From: Methylophilus aquaticus | Lineage (GTDB): Bacteria > Pseudomonadota > Gammaproteobacteria > Burkholderiales > Methylophilaceae | Reading direction: 5' to 3' | Assembly (NCBI RefSeq): GCF_030769565.1 | Contig: NZ_JAVCAP010000001.1 | Coordinates: 214,161-278,160, forward strand | DNA length: 64,000 nucleotides | Shown: one piece after another, positions 28,700 through 37,717 of the stretch | Numbering within the stretch: the first letter of the stretch is position 1 | Layout: each line of letters starts with the position of its first letter | Notes under the pieces: generated by a model | Told to the model about the DNA's origin: nothing | Databases searched by the model: none | What the model saw: only the letters and a program-made list of their open reading frames with translations | Position numbers and translations under genes: made by a program

Positions 28700-29107
28700 T
28701 CATTGCGTCCAATCTTCCATTTTTAAGCCTTCAATCCGCTCAAAATGCTTGGTGTTATGCGTCACTAAAATCAAGTTTTCGGAGAGTGCATGCGCGGCGA
28801 TCATGACATCTAAATCGCCAATGGGTAGGCCGGTCTTACGCAGTTGGGCATTAATTGTGCCGTATAAATCTGCCGCTTGCGTTGTCCAGACTAATGTTGG
28901 CGTGGCTTCTAGTAGCAAGTCAATTGTGGTGTGTCGTTTGTCATTGGCATTTAGCAATGCTTGCCCGTAGCGGATTTCGGCACGAGTAACCACGGAGATG
29001 GCTAATTCGTGTGCTTTTAATGTGTGTTCAACGCGCTGTTGCAATGCGATATGCTGTTGCCGCGTAAAGTAGCCAATAATGTTGGTATCCGCCAAATAGC
29101 GAATCAT
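28700..29107 (-). CDS. vapC: VapC toxin, PIN-domain tRNA/rRNA endonuclease
   Basis: 135 residues, one PIN domain. Acidic residues Asp7 (YLADTNIIGY), Glu44 (TRAEIRYG), Asp98/Asp100 (GLPIGDLDVMIAAHA) and the THNTKHF segment give the full active site. The tail FERIEGLKMEDW is typical of VapC of the MvpA type, which cut initiator tRNA in enteric bacteria. It overlaps the antitoxin gene by 4 bp. Confidence 0.92.
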   Translation of the reverse strand: MIRYLADTNIIGYFTRQQHIALQQRVEHTLKAHELAISVVTRAEIRYGQALLNANDKRHTTIDLLLEATPTLVWTTQAADLYGTINAQLRKTGLPIGDLDVMIAAHALSENLILVTHNTKHFERIEGLKMEDWTQ

Positions 29108-29391
29108 GGCTGTGTTTTTTCGTGGGCGTTGGCTTGGTCGTCGTCGGCAAACGGGTTGCGCGGTGGTGCGTAGGTGCGGTCAGCTAAAAAATCGTCTGGC
29201 AAAGGATTTTCTTTGAGCATTCTAAACAGCGAATCTAATTTAGATTCATCGTTGACCACAGGCTTTAAGGTAATTTCACCGGTCACTTCATTTTTGCTAA
29301 TCCACATTTCGGTTGCTTCCACACGAAAAGCTTTGGGTAGCCGCACGGCTTGGCTGTGACCTGTATTAAACACTTTAGCAGTCGCTTGCAT
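29104..29391 (-). CDS. vapB: VapB antitoxin, AbrB-type
   Basis: 95 residues from the ATG at 29391 (MQATAKVFNTGHSQAVRLPK), the canonical swapped-hairpin AbrB DNA-binding N-terminus; an upstream in-frame ATG at 29403 would add MRCI without benefit. The C-terminus (LPDDFLADRTYAPPRNPF) is the toxin-binding arm. AGGTG precedes the start. A probable operator lies just upstream. Confidence 0.92.
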   Translation of the reverse strand: MQATAKVFNTGHSQAVRLPKAFRVEATEMWISKNEVTGEITLKPVVNDESKLDSLFRMLKENPLPDDFLADRTYAPPRNPFADDDQANAHEKTQP

Positions 29392-29406
29392 GATGCACCT
29401 CAATTT

Positions 29407-29430
29407 TGTATCTACATAATCATAGATACA
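29407..29430. promoter_or_regulatory. Operator-like dyad upstream of vapBC
   Basis: TGTATCTA (29407-29414) and TAGATACA (29423-29430) are perfect 8-bp inverted arms with an 8-bp spacer, 16 bp upstream of vapB. This is the usual place for VapB/VapBC autorepression. Confidence 0.6.
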
Positions 29431-29470
29431 TTAGCACGTTTTTTGTTCATAAGCTATGTTGTTGAGATGC

Positions 29471-29566
29471 CTACCGAATCAGCGCCGACACGGCCTTGAA
29501 CTGCGCATGTGTTGCGCCTTGCATGGGCTCAAAAAGCATGGACTCGGTATTTGTGATGATACAGCC
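29471..29566 (-). pseudogene. Duplicated 3' fragment of the isochorismatase-family gene
   Basis: 96 bp on the minus strand encode GCIITNTESMLFEPMQGATH and then AQFKAVSALIR plus a stop. They align without gaps to the last 96 bp of the intact gene at 30871-30966, by hand with 15 mismatches (about 84% identity), mostly synonymous. Similarity stops abruptly at 29567. No start codon. It borders the Fic cargo block on the left. Confidence 0.88.
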
Positions 29567-29623
29567 TGGGCTGTAGTCATTCCACATTCTATTTGATGCA
29601 TTAACAACCTCGTTTGCAAGTGC

Positions 29624-30745
29624 CTATTCCCAGGTCAGCACATAGTGCGCTGTGCGTTTAGATTCACCCGCTTTGGCCAGCACGCCTATGGTGACCAGTT
29701 CGGTAATGTCGCGCAAAGCGGTGTCAGTTGAACATTTGGTCAGAGTTGCCCATTTGCCAGTGGTGAGGTGGCCTTCAAAGTTGTGCATGAGCTTATCAAG
29801 CATTTTGATTTGCCGCTCATTCAGCGCGCCGTTGGGACTGCGTTGGCTGACTTGTGTCAGATAGACGACACCTTTGAGGTCTTGATTGGCCTGTTGTATA
29901 GCACGAAGCAGGCAGCTTAAAAACCAGTGCAGCCAGTTTGTGATGTCCATGGTGCCTTTTTGCGCCATTTCCAGTTGCAGGTAATAGTCTTCGCGTTCCA
30001 GTTGTATCTGTGTGGATAAACTATAAAAACGTTGCGTTGATTGATCGGCTTTTGCTAAGGCCATATCCCCTATGGCGCGGGCTATGCGGCCATTGCCATC
30101 TTCAAATGGATGCAAACTGACAAACCACAGATGTGCCAGCCATGCTTTGAGCAATGGATCTGTGTCTGGTGATTGGTTAAACCAGTCTAAAAACAACTGC
30201 ATTTCGACAGCGATGATTGATGCAGGTGGCGCTTCGTAGTGTACGGTTTCGTGCCCTATACCACCGGAGACCACTTGCATGGGGCCGTCTGCGTCGGTTC
30301 TGTAAGCAGCTGTCGTAATTTGATGCATACCGCTATAACCGTTAGGAAAGAGTGCAGCATGCCAGCCAAACAGGCGTGCATCCGTCAGTGGGTGCACATG
30401 ATTTTGCGTGGCATCCAGTATCATTTCCACTATACCATCGACTTGTCTGCTCGATGGCAGCAGGCCGCCAATGTTGAGTCCTAGTTTTCGTGCAAGGGAT
30501 GATTTCACCATTTCGTTATTGAGATGCTCGCCTTCAATTGCGCTTGATTTAACCACGTCGTTGGTGAGCGTACGCAAACTCGTTTCTGCGGCGAGTTTAA
30601 ACCCCAGGGTTTGGATAGCGCCAAGTAACTTGCCGCGCTCAAGATTAGCTTCTGATAACAGCGGCAGCAGCGCTGCCGTCGCAAATGTCCATTGCGGCCA
30701 GTCTGCCGATTGCCAGATATATTTGGGATGATCACCGCTATTCAT
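29624..30745 (-). CDS. Fic-family AMPylation protein, class II (DUF4172-like N-terminus)
   Basis: 374 residues from ATG 30745 (MNSGDHPKYIWQ). The catalytic Fic loop HPFEDGNGR is at 212-220. An N-terminal inhibitory helix SSAIEG (67-72) fits the [S/T]xxxE[G/N] rule, so it is autoinhibited (class II). The C-terminal region (about 290-374) looks like a winged helix. Such proteins transfer AMP to a protein hydroxyl; the target is unknown. The longer in-frame start at 30808 would run through operator-like repeats and is unlikely. The gene lies between the partial and full isochorismatase copies. Confidence 0.88.
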   Translation of the reverse strand: MNSGDHPKYIWQSADWPQWTFATAALLPLLSEANLERGKLLGAIQTLGFKLAAETSLRTLTNDVVKSSAIEGEHLNNEMVKSSLARKLGLNIGGLLPSSRQVDGIVEMILDATQNHVHPLTDARLFGWHAALFPNGYSGMHQITTAAYRTDADGPMQVVSGGIGHETVHYEAPPASIIAVEMQLFLDWFNQSPDTDPLLKAWLAHLWFVSLHPFEDGNGRIARAIGDMALAKADQSTQRFYSLSTQIQLEREDYYLQLEMAQKGTMDITNWLHWFLSCLLRAIQQANQDLKGVVYLTQVSQRSPNGALNERQIKMLDKLMHNFEGHLTTGKWATLTKCSTDTALRDITELVTIGVLAKAGESKRTAHYVLTWE

Positions 30746-30825
30746 GCGGTGATCATGACATGTGTCAAGCAAAGCGTCAATGATTACCGCATTTTTTGCG
30801 GCAATCATGGGGGCTGATTACCGCA
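30728..30825. promoter_or_regulatory. Operator-like repeats at the fic start
   Basis: ATGATCACCGC (30728-30738) and GCGGTGATCAT (30746-30756) are perfect 11-bp inverted arms straddling the fic start codon. ATGATTACCGC (30780-30790) and GCGGCAATCAT (30798-30808) form a second, near-identical dyad, and another half-site TGATTACCGCAT follows near 30815. The spacing suggests cooperative repression, possibly by the Fic protein's own winged-helix domain. Confidence 0.65.
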
Positions 30826-30870
30826 TGCAGGAATTTTTGCAGGTGAATATAAAGAGGGTGTATTAAAGGC

Positions 30871-31434
30871 TTAACGAATTAGCGCTGAAACTGCTTTGAA
30901 CTGAGTATGCGTCGCGCCTTGCATAGGCTCAAACAGCATGGACTCGGTATTGGTGATGATGCAGCCAGCATCACGCATGCGTTCAATTGCGTTGTTGCGG
31001 TTGGTGTCACTACGTGAGATCACGGCATCTTCCACCACAAACACCTGCTTACCTTCGGCCAAGGCATCTAATGCGGTTTGCAGTACGCAGATATGGGTTT
31101 CCAGGCCAAACAGCACCACTTGCGGGGCGACGCTGACGGAGGATTCTTGCAGTTCAGGCGCCTGCCAGGCAGAAAACGCGAGTTTGCTGACGCGTGGTGT
31201 GTAGTCGGGTAGCAGGGCTTGCAGGACTGGCAACGTCTCGCCCAGCTTTTCCGGATATTGTTCGGTGACCCAGAGCGGGATTTCGAGCAGTTTTGCGCCT
31301 TGGATCAGGCGCTGGATATTGGCGATGACGGCGGACATGGCAGGTTCTGGCATGGCAGAGCACAGGCGTGTTTGCACATCAATCAGCATCCATAAGGCGT
31401 CGGTGGTAGCGGTGATTGCGGTGCGTGGTTTCAT
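30871..31434 (-). CDS. Isochorismatase-family cysteine hydrolase (YcaC-like)
   Basis: 187 residues. The alpha/beta hydrolase-like fold has Asp18 in LMLIDVQTRL-type context (WMLIDVQTRLCSAM), a basic residue in the SKLAFSAW region and the nucleophile Cys in FGLETHICVLQTALDAL. The VVEDAVISRSD tail is typical of YcaC-type hydrolases of unknown substrate. It overlaps the tolC-type gene by 4 bp (ATGA) and so ends the efflux operon. Its 3' end is duplicated at 29471-29566. Confidence 0.9.
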   Translation of the reverse strand: MKPRTAITATTDALWMLIDVQTRLCSAMPEPAMSAVIANIQRLIQGAKLLEIPLWVTEQYPEKLGETLPVLQALLPDYTPRVSKLAFSAWQAPELQESSVSVAPQVVLFGLETHICVLQTALDALAEGKQVFVVEDAVISRSDTNRNNAIERMRDAGCIITNTESMLFEPMQGATHTQFKAVSALIR

Positions 31435-32801
31435 GGCTGTGTCTGTCCCGGGCTGTTTTTCACCAGTTGCTGGTCGATGTCTTGCAAGTCTGTTTCATTG
31501 ACAATGCCGCTGGCGGTTTTGAGCCGGATGATGTTGACCAGGTAATTGTAGCGGGCTTGCAGCAAGTCGCGTTTGGCGCTGTAGTATTGTTGTCTGGCGT
31601 TGAGCAGGTCTACGCTGGTGCGAATGCCGACTTCGTTACCCAGTTTTGTGGCGTCGAGTTGGCTTTGGCTGCTTTGCAGGGCTTTTTCCAGCGCCTTGAT
31701 TTGTGCCATGCTGCTACTCAGGCCCAAGTAGGCGCGCTGGGTTTCCAGGATGGTCTGGCGGCTGACGTTTTCGAGATCGTCCTGGGCTTTGAGTTTGTTG
31801 TAAGCCGCTTGTCTTACCCGCGAATCGACGGCGCCGCCCAGATATAGCGGCACACTGAGTTCTACGCCTATCACTGCATTTTGCAAGTCGCTGCCAAATC
31901 TGTTCTGGCTGCCGTTGTAATGGCTGTCGGCGTAGCTGGCGACGGCATCTAGCGTCGGGTAATGGCCGGATTGGGCGATGGCGATATTTCGCTCGCTCAT
32001 GTCTATTTGGGCTTGTTGTATCTGAATGTTGAGGTTGCTGGCGGTGGTGACGTCTTGCCATTCCTGCATGGGTTTGAGTGCTGGGGTGATTTGCAGGTCT
32101 TCGCGCACTTTGGCCAAGGTGGCTGGCTGTTTGCCAATAATGGCCTGCAGGCTGTGATTAGATACCGCCTGTTCGTTTTGGGCGGCGATTTCCTGCGCCA
32201 CGATCAGGTCGAAGCGGGCTTGTGCTTCGTGCACATCGGTGATGGTGGTAATGCCTGCCTCAAAGCTGGTGTTGGCCTGCTGTAACTGTTCGTGGATGGC
32301 CTGTTTTTGCGCCGTCAGCAGTTCGATGCGGTCTTGTGCCTGTAATACGTCAAAGTAGGCTTGTGTGGTGCGCAGGATCAGCTGCTGCAGTGTCAGGTGC
32401 GTTTGCTTGTCAGAAATGCTGACCTGTACCTTGCTTAAATCAATGCGTTCCAGCGTTTCTTTACGGTAGATGGGCTGGCGCGCCTCAATTTTGGTGCTGT
32501 AGCCCTCAAAGCGGTTCACCCCTGAGGGGAGGGGCACGCTTTGGGTGTTGTACTTGAGGTCGGTATGGTTGGCATTCGCGCTGGCACTCAACGCCACGCT
32601 GGGACGATAACCGGCCTTGGCTTGCTCAATCAGTTCTTGCGCGGCCTGATTGCCGTGCCCGGCGGCAGCCAGTTGCGGGTCGTTTTGCTTGGCTTGCAGA
32701 TAGATGTCGAGCAGGCTCTGGGTGGTTGACCAGGCAGGCATGCTCAGCCCCAACCCGACTGCAAGCATGCATATACGTGAAAATAATCGCATGGCCAGCA
32801 T
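31431..32801 (-). CDS. tolC: TolC-type outer-membrane efflux channel
   Basis: 456 residues with a signal peptide (MRLFSRICMLAVGLGLSMPA; the start may be the second Met at 32792) and two OEP repeats with long helices. Length and the ...LNARQQYYSAKRDLLQARYN C-terminal signature fit TolC rather than an RND-specific OprM, because no lipobox is present. It lies 8 bp after the Pcm-like gene, the order often seen in betaproteobacteria, and could serve the RND pump upstream. Confidence 0.92.
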   Translation of the reverse strand: MLAMRLFSRICMLAVGLGLSMPAWSTTQSLLDIYLQAKQNDPQLAAAGHGNQAAQELIEQAKAGYRPSVALSASANANHTDLKYNTQSVPLPSGVNRFEGYSTKIEARQPIYRKETLERIDLSKVQVSISDKQTHLTLQQLILRTTQAYFDVLQAQDRIELLTAQKQAIHEQLQQANTSFEAGITTITDVHEAQARFDLIVAQEIAAQNEQAVSNHSLQAIIGKQPATLAKVREDLQITPALKPMQEWQDVTTASNLNIQIQQAQIDMSERNIAIAQSGHYPTLDAVASYADSHYNGSQNRFGSDLQNAVIGVELSVPLYLGGAVDSRVRQAAYNKLKAQDDLENVSRQTILETQRAYLGLSSSMAQIKALEKALQSSQSQLDATKLGNEVGIRTSVDLLNARQQYYSAKRDLLQARYNYLVNIIRLKTASGIVNETDLQDIDQQLVKNSPGQTQP

Positions 32802-32809
32802 GGGGGCTA

Positions 32810-33466
32810 TTAAAAACTGAAAGCGACCGCTTGTGGCGCATGCGCCATTTCGGTCAGGCTGGTTTCAAACAGAATATCCTGTTTGTAGCTGTTTTCGGCC
32901 AGCCGCTGAATCAGCGTGGCTTCCATCACGGGCGCCTTGCCCAGCACGATGAGCAGGCGGCCACCAATGCTGAGCTGGCGGCGCACCCCTTCAGGCTCGA
33001 CCGGGCTGGAGGCGGTGAATACAATCGCATCAAACTGGGCTTGTGTTTGCAGACCGGCGTGACCATCGGCATGAATGACTTGCACGTTGCCAATGCCATG
33101 ATTGCGCAGGTTGGTCGCCGCCACTTCACACAGCGCTGGCGATAGCTCTAGCGCGGTGACTTTGGCACAATGTTGCGCCATCAGAGCGGCCAGATAGCCA
33201 CTGCCCGCACCAATCAGCAGCACCTTGTCGGCAGCTTGCAGTTGCAGGGCCTGCAAAAAACGCCCTTCGACTTTGGGGCTGAGCATATGGTGGCCGTCGC
33301 CCAGCGGAATTTCGATATCGGCAAAGGCCAGACCACGAAAAGCTTCGGGCACAAAGGCTTCACGCGGCGTGTTGCTCAGCGTGGCGAGTACAACCGGGTC
33401 CAGCACTTCCCAGGTACGGATTTGTTGTTCGATCATATTAAAGCGTGCGGTAGCGTTATCAGTCAT
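32810..33466 (-). CDS. Protein-L-isoaspartate O-methyltransferase family protein
   Basis: 218 residues from ATG 33466 (MTDNATARFNMIEQQIRTWE); an upstream ATG at 33487 would add 7 residues. SAM-binding motif I is VLLIGAGSGYLAALMAQ, and the PCMT-family signature is FVPEAFRGLAFAD with DGHHMLSP. PCMT repairs isoaspartyl residues, but the group found next to tolC lacks proven repair activity, so I give no symbol. It lies 28 bp after the RND pump gene. Confidence 0.85.
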   Translation of the reverse strand: MTDNATARFNMIEQQIRTWEVLDPVVLATLSNTPREAFVPEAFRGLAFADIEIPLGDGHHMLSPKVEGRFLQALQLQAADKVLLIGAGSGYLAALMAQHCAKVTALELSPALCEVAATNLRNHGIGNVQVIHADGHAGLQTQAQFDAIVFTASSPVEPEGVRRQLSIGGRLLIVLGKAPVMEATLIQRLAENSYKQDILFETSLTEMAHAPQAVAFSF

Positions 33467-33515
33467 TTGGTCGGCTCTCGTATTCATATCAAAAAATCAA
33501 AAAGGAATTGCTGAA

Positions 33516-36500
33516 TTATTTCATAGTTCTTGCGGTCATGTGGGCCCAGAATGTATATAGCGCTGGCACAAACAGGACGGTCAACAGCGTGGCTACGGTA
33601 AGCCCGCCCATGATGGCCACCGCCATCGGCCCGAAAAACACGCTGCGGGTCAGCGGAATCATGGCCAGAATGGCTGCGGCCGCAGTCAGCACAATCGGCC
33701 GGAAGCGGCGCACCGTCGATTGCACCACTGCAGTTTCGAGCGAGGCGCCTTGGGTGATATCCTGATTGATCTGGTCGACCAGAATCACCGAGTTGCGCAT
33801 GATCATCCCTGAGAGCGCAATGCTGCCCAGCATGGCGACAAAACCAAACGGCATGTTAAACAGCAGCAATGCAAAGGTAATGCCTATCATGCCCAGTGGC
33901 GCAGTCAGCACCACCAGCAAGACATTGGAGAGGCTGCGGAGTTGCAACATCAGCAGGGTAAATACGGCCCCCAAAAACAGCGGCACCCCTTTTGCCACCG
34001 ATTTGGCGCCCTTGGCTGATTCTTCAATCGCCCCGCCGGTTTCAACCGTTACCCCGTTGGGCAGCTTTTTCAGTATCGGCGCAATTGATTGCTGTACCTG
34101 CTGCGAGACGACAGGTGCTTGCAGATTGCCTCGCAAGTGCGCACGCACCGTCAGTGAGGGCACACGGTTACGGCGCCAGATCACGCCTTCTTCAAAACTA
34201 TCATGTATGGTGGCTATTTGCGAGAGCGGCACGCGCTCCCCGCGCTGGCTTAATACCGTCAATGTGGATAGCTGCGCCAGCTGGGCATGTTCGGGCCCGG
34301 TGCTGCGCATGACCAGATCAATACGCTCATTGCCTTCCCTGAATTCGCTCACGACTTGCTCAAAATATTGGGTGCTCAGCATTTGTGCAATGTCGGGCGA
34401 GCTGACGCCGAGCAGACGGGCTTTTTGCTGATCAATATCCACATGCACCACTTTGCTGGGTTCCTCCCAGCCGAGTTGTACATTGCGCAGGTTGCCGTTG
34501 GCACGCATGACCTCTGCAATATTGTGTGCGACTGCGCGTATCGCCACCAGATCTTGCCCATCCACGCGGAATTGCACCGGAAATCCGACTGGCGGGCCAT
34601 TTTCAAGACGCAGCACGGAGGCACGCAATTGCGGAAAGTCATGCTCAAACAGATTGAGCAGGTCATTGCGCAACGCTTCGCGTTGCTGCAAGTCATTGGT
34701 CAAAATCACCAGCTGGGCAAATGCGCGGTGTGGCAGTTGTACATCCAGCGGCAGGTAGTAGCGTGGCGCGCCAGACCCCAGGTAAGAAACCATATTTTGC
34801 AACTTGCCATGCTGTTGCTGCCAGTTTGCCAGCCAGTGCTCCAGTCTGGTCACCGCTTGTGTGGTGGCGGCATCGCTGGCATTTTCGGCCAGACGCAAGT
34901 CAACCACGATTTCCAGCCGGGTCGAGTCGGGGAAAAACTGTTGCTGTACTTTGCCAAAACTGGTCATTGCCACAATAAACAAGGCTACAGTTGCCAGAAT
35001 GACTTTGCCCTTGTGCGAGACGCACCAGCTGACTGTGGTTTGCAAGCGACGATAAAACGGTGTTTGATAGAGCGCTGTTTCGTGGTTCTCATGCTGCGTG
35101 GCGGGTGCCTTGCGATGGTCTGATTCCGGTAGCAGGTGGTAGCCCAGGTAAGGGACCACAATCACGGCAGCCAGCCACGACAACCCCAGTGCAATGGCGG
35201 ATACTTGGAAAATGGATCGGGTATATTCGCCTGTGGAAGAAATGGCGGTGGCAATCGGTAAAAAGCCCGCGACGGTAACCAGCGTGCCTGTCAGCATCGG
35301 CATGGCCGTAGAAGTAAAGGCAAACGAAGCAGCTTTGGTGCGCTCCCAGCCTTGCTCCATTTTTGCCGCCATCATTTCAACCGCAATAATGGCGTCATCT
35401 ACCAGTAGGCCGAGTGCCAAAATCAAGGCGCCAAGCGAGATTTTGTGCAGGCCAATATCTAACCAGTCCATCAGCAGAAAAGTCGCTGCCAGCACAATCG
35501 GAATCGAGATCGCAACCACTATGCCGGTACGCCAGCCCAGTGATAGCAGGCTTACTGCGAGCACAATGATCAGTGCCTCGGCCAGTGATCGCACGAAATC
35601 ATTGACCGAGTGCTGCACGATTTCAGGCTGTGAAGTCACCAGATTGAGTTTAACTCCTACCGGCAGTTGTTGCTGGATACTGGCCGTGGATTGTTGTAAT
35701 GCCTTGCCCAGTGCGACCACATCGCCGCCTTGTTGCATGCTCACGCCGATGAGCAGGGTAGGCGTGCCATTAAAGTGGATGCGCTCTGCGGGCGGGGTGG
35801 CGTAGCCACGGCGAATAGTCGCCACATCGCCCAGAGTCAGGGTTTGCGAGCCACTGCGAATTGGCAATGTGCGCAAATCTTCCAGCGATTGCAGGCGACC
35901 ACTCACATCCAGCCGGATGCGTTCTGGACCCACATCGAATGTGCCTGCGCCGATCACGGTGTTTTGCTGTTGCAATAATTGTGTCAGCTGTGCCGGGCTG
36001 ATGCCCAGCGACGTCAGCTTCTGGTTGGATATTTCAATGATGATTTTTTGTGGTTGCTCACCAAATAAATTGACTTTTTCAATGTCGGGCAATTTGAGCA
36101 GCCGTGCGCGCACCCATTCTGCTTGGCGTTTTAACTGTTGCGGGGTCAGGCCGTCAGCAGTGATGGCGTACATGGTGCCGTAGACATCACTGAACTCATC
36201 ATTAAAGGTCAGGCTTTGCAGATTGCTCGGGAAGGTGTGGCGGATATCGCCGATTTTTTTGCGGACCTGATACCAGAGATCGGGAATTTTTTCAGAGAAT
36301 GTATCGTCGCGAATCACGATAAATACAACGGATTCCCCTGGACGTGAATAGCTGCTGGTGTAATCAATCGCCGGAATTTCCTGTAGTTTTTTTTCGATTT
36401 TATCGGTGACTTGCTGCTCCATCTCCTGCGCGGTTGCTCCTGGCCACGCGCTGCGGATCAGCATCACTTTAAATGTAAACGGCGGATCCTCCGATTGACC

Positions 36501-36611
36501 GAGTCGAGTATAGGCAATTGCGCCTGCTAACAAGGTAAGCACAATAAAGTACAGCACCAGTGACTGATTACGGAGCGCCCAGGCCGAGAGGTTGAAACGT
36601 TCGTTTTCCAT
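33516..36611 (-). CDS. RND efflux pump inner-membrane transporter
   Basis: 1031 residues, 12 transmembrane helices in two repeats with two large periplasmic loops, normal for AcrB-type pumps. The TM4 proton relay is visible in LALGLLVDDAIIAVEMM (paired Asp). Sequence style (GQSEDPPFTFKVMLI, IPLTRSVFFGPMAVAI) places it among MexK/VexF-like or uncharacterised HAE-type pumps rather than heavy-metal CusA. The start overlaps the adaptor stop by 1 bp. Confidence 0.92.
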   Translation of the reverse strand: MENERFNLSAWALRNQSLVLYFIVLTLLAGAIAYTRLGQSEDPPFTFKVMLIRSAWPGATAQEMEQQVTDKIEKKLQEIPAIDYTSSYSRPGESVVFIVIRDDTFSEKIPDLWYQVRKKIGDIRHTFPSNLQSLTFNDEFSDVYGTMYAITADGLTPQQLKRQAEWVRARLLKLPDIEKVNLFGEQPQKIIIEISNQKLTSLGISPAQLTQLLQQQNTVIGAGTFDVGPERIRLDVSGRLQSLEDLRTLPIRSGSQTLTLGDVATIRRGYATPPAERIHFNGTPTLLIGVSMQQGGDVVALGKALQQSTASIQQQLPVGVKLNLVTSQPEIVQHSVNDFVRSLAEALIIVLAVSLLSLGWRTGIVVAISIPIVLAATFLLMDWLDIGLHKISLGALILALGLLVDDAIIAVEMMAAKMEQGWERTKAASFAFTSTAMPMLTGTLVTVAGFLPIATAISSTGEYTRSIFQVSAIALGLSWLAAVIVVPYLGYHLLPESDHRKAPATQHENHETALYQTPFYRRLQTTVSWCVSHKGKVILATVALFIVAMTSFGKVQQQFFPDSTRLEIVVDLRLAENASDAATTQAVTRLEHWLANWQQQHGKLQNMVSYLGSGAPRYYLPLDVQLPHRAFAQLVILTNDLQQREALRNDLLNLFEHDFPQLRASVLRLENGPPVGFPVQFRVDGQDLVAIRAVAHNIAEVMRANGNLRNVQLGWEEPSKVVHVDIDQQKARLLGVSSPDIAQMLSTQYFEQVVSEFREGNERIDLVMRSTGPEHAQLAQLSTLTVLSQRGERVPLSQIATIHDSFEEGVIWRRNRVPSLTVRAHLRGNLQAPVVSQQVQQSIAPILKKLPNGVTVETGGAIEESAKGAKSVAKGVPLFLGAVFTLLMLQLRSLSNVLLVVLTAPLGMIGITFALLLFNMPFGFVAMLGSIALSGMIMRNSVILVDQINQDITQGASLETAVVQSTVRRFRPIVLTAAAAILAMIPLTRSVFFGPMAVAIMGGLTVATLLTVLFVPALYTFWAHMTARTMK

Positions 36612-37717
36612 CAGCGCAATACCTCGGCCGCTGGTGTGACAGCCTGCACCTGCATGCCTTCTGCCAGCGTATGCACGCCAATGGTTGCAATGCGTTCCTG
36701 CACTTGCAGGCCGCTGATGACAGGTATGCCTGCTTCAGTGATTGGCCCTGTGGTCACCTTGCGCAAATGCGCACGCTGTTGCGTATCGATCACCCACACT
36801 GCCGTATCTTTTCCTTGGCGGGTAATAGCGGTGCTTGGCACGATAATGTAATGGCTGGACTGTGCATGTCCCGCTTGGCTGAATTGCACCTGCGCCGTCA
36901 TACCTAGTTTGACTTGCGGGTTGGTGTCCAGTAACTGTACGCGCAAATCAAACGCATGGGTCTGGCTGTTGGCAGCTGGTGAAATTTCACGGATACGCCC
37001 TCTGTCATATCTCGCATTCTCAACCAGTTGTATCTTGGCGTCGTCTCCGGGGTGCAATTGATCAATCACGGTTTCCGGCACTGAAACTTGTACTTCCAGG
37101 GCATTGAGGTCATAAATCTGCGCGATGGTTTGGCCAGTGGCTACCACTTGCCCCGGTTCTGCTGTGATCATGCCCACTACGCCTGCACGGTCAGCCAGAA
37201 GTTGGGTATACGCCGTTTGGTGCTGGCTGACAGCTGCCTGCGATTGCGCCTGTTGCAGCCTGGCTTGCGCAGTTTTGAGTTGGGTTTCGTAGCTATCCAG
37301 GGCTGATCGTGAAATAAATTGTTGGCGATAGAGTTGCTGCCGACGCTCCAATTCTGCTTTTGCCAGTGCCAGATTAGCCTGTGCCGCTTGTACGTCAGCT
37401 TGTGCTGAGCTTGCATTTAATTGCGTGTCACTGGCATCCAGCTTGGCCAGCACTTGACCTTTTCTTACGACATCCCCCACATTAACCAGACGCTGGACAA
37501 TTTTGCCATTGATCCTGAAACCGACGTTTGATTCATAACGTGATTTCACCACGCCGGTATAGCGACTGTTTACACTGGAAGTGGCGTTTTCCACGGTCAT
37601 GACCCATACTGGCCGCGGCGCGGCAACCTCTTCAGGCTCTTGATGGCAGGCCGGGAGCATAAATAATATGACCAAAATGTAGGGCACTTTGAAAGCGTTA
37701 TGATTATTTGTTGTCAT
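36611..37717 (-). CDS. RND efflux periplasmic adaptor lipoprotein
   Basis: 368 residues. The signal ends in a lipobox (LPAC, Cys24), so it is inner-membrane lipid-anchored. It has a barrel-sandwich hybrid domain (KIVQRLVNVGDVVRKGQVLAKLD), a coiled-coil hairpin (about 100-175), a beta-barrel and a membrane-proximal domain. It is the partner of the downstream pump. The start overlaps the TetR gene by 14 bp. Confidence 0.92.
   Translation of the reverse strand: MTTNNHNAFKVPYILVILFMLPACHQEPEEVAAPRPVWVMTVENATSSVNSRYTGVVKSRYESNVGFRINGKIVQRLVNVGDVVRKGQVLAKLDASDTQLNASSAQADVQAAQANLALAKAELERRQQLYRQQFISRSALDSYETQLKTAQARLQQAQSQAAVSQHQTAYTQLLADRAGVVGMITAEPGQVVATGQTIAQIYDLNALEVQVSVPETVIDQLHPGDDAKIQLVENARYDRGRIREISPAANSQTHAFDLRVQLLDTNPQVKLGMTAQVQFSQAGHAQSSHYIIVPSTAITRQGKDTAVWVIDTQQRAHLRKVTTGPITEAGIPVISGLQVQERIATIGVHTLAEGMQVQAVTPAAEVLR

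Noticed and set aside
34287..35123. Long plus-strand open frame (278 codons) inside the RND pump gene
   Set aside because: It lies antisense to a well-supported RND transporter, has no ribosome site and no family likeness; it is a shadow frame.
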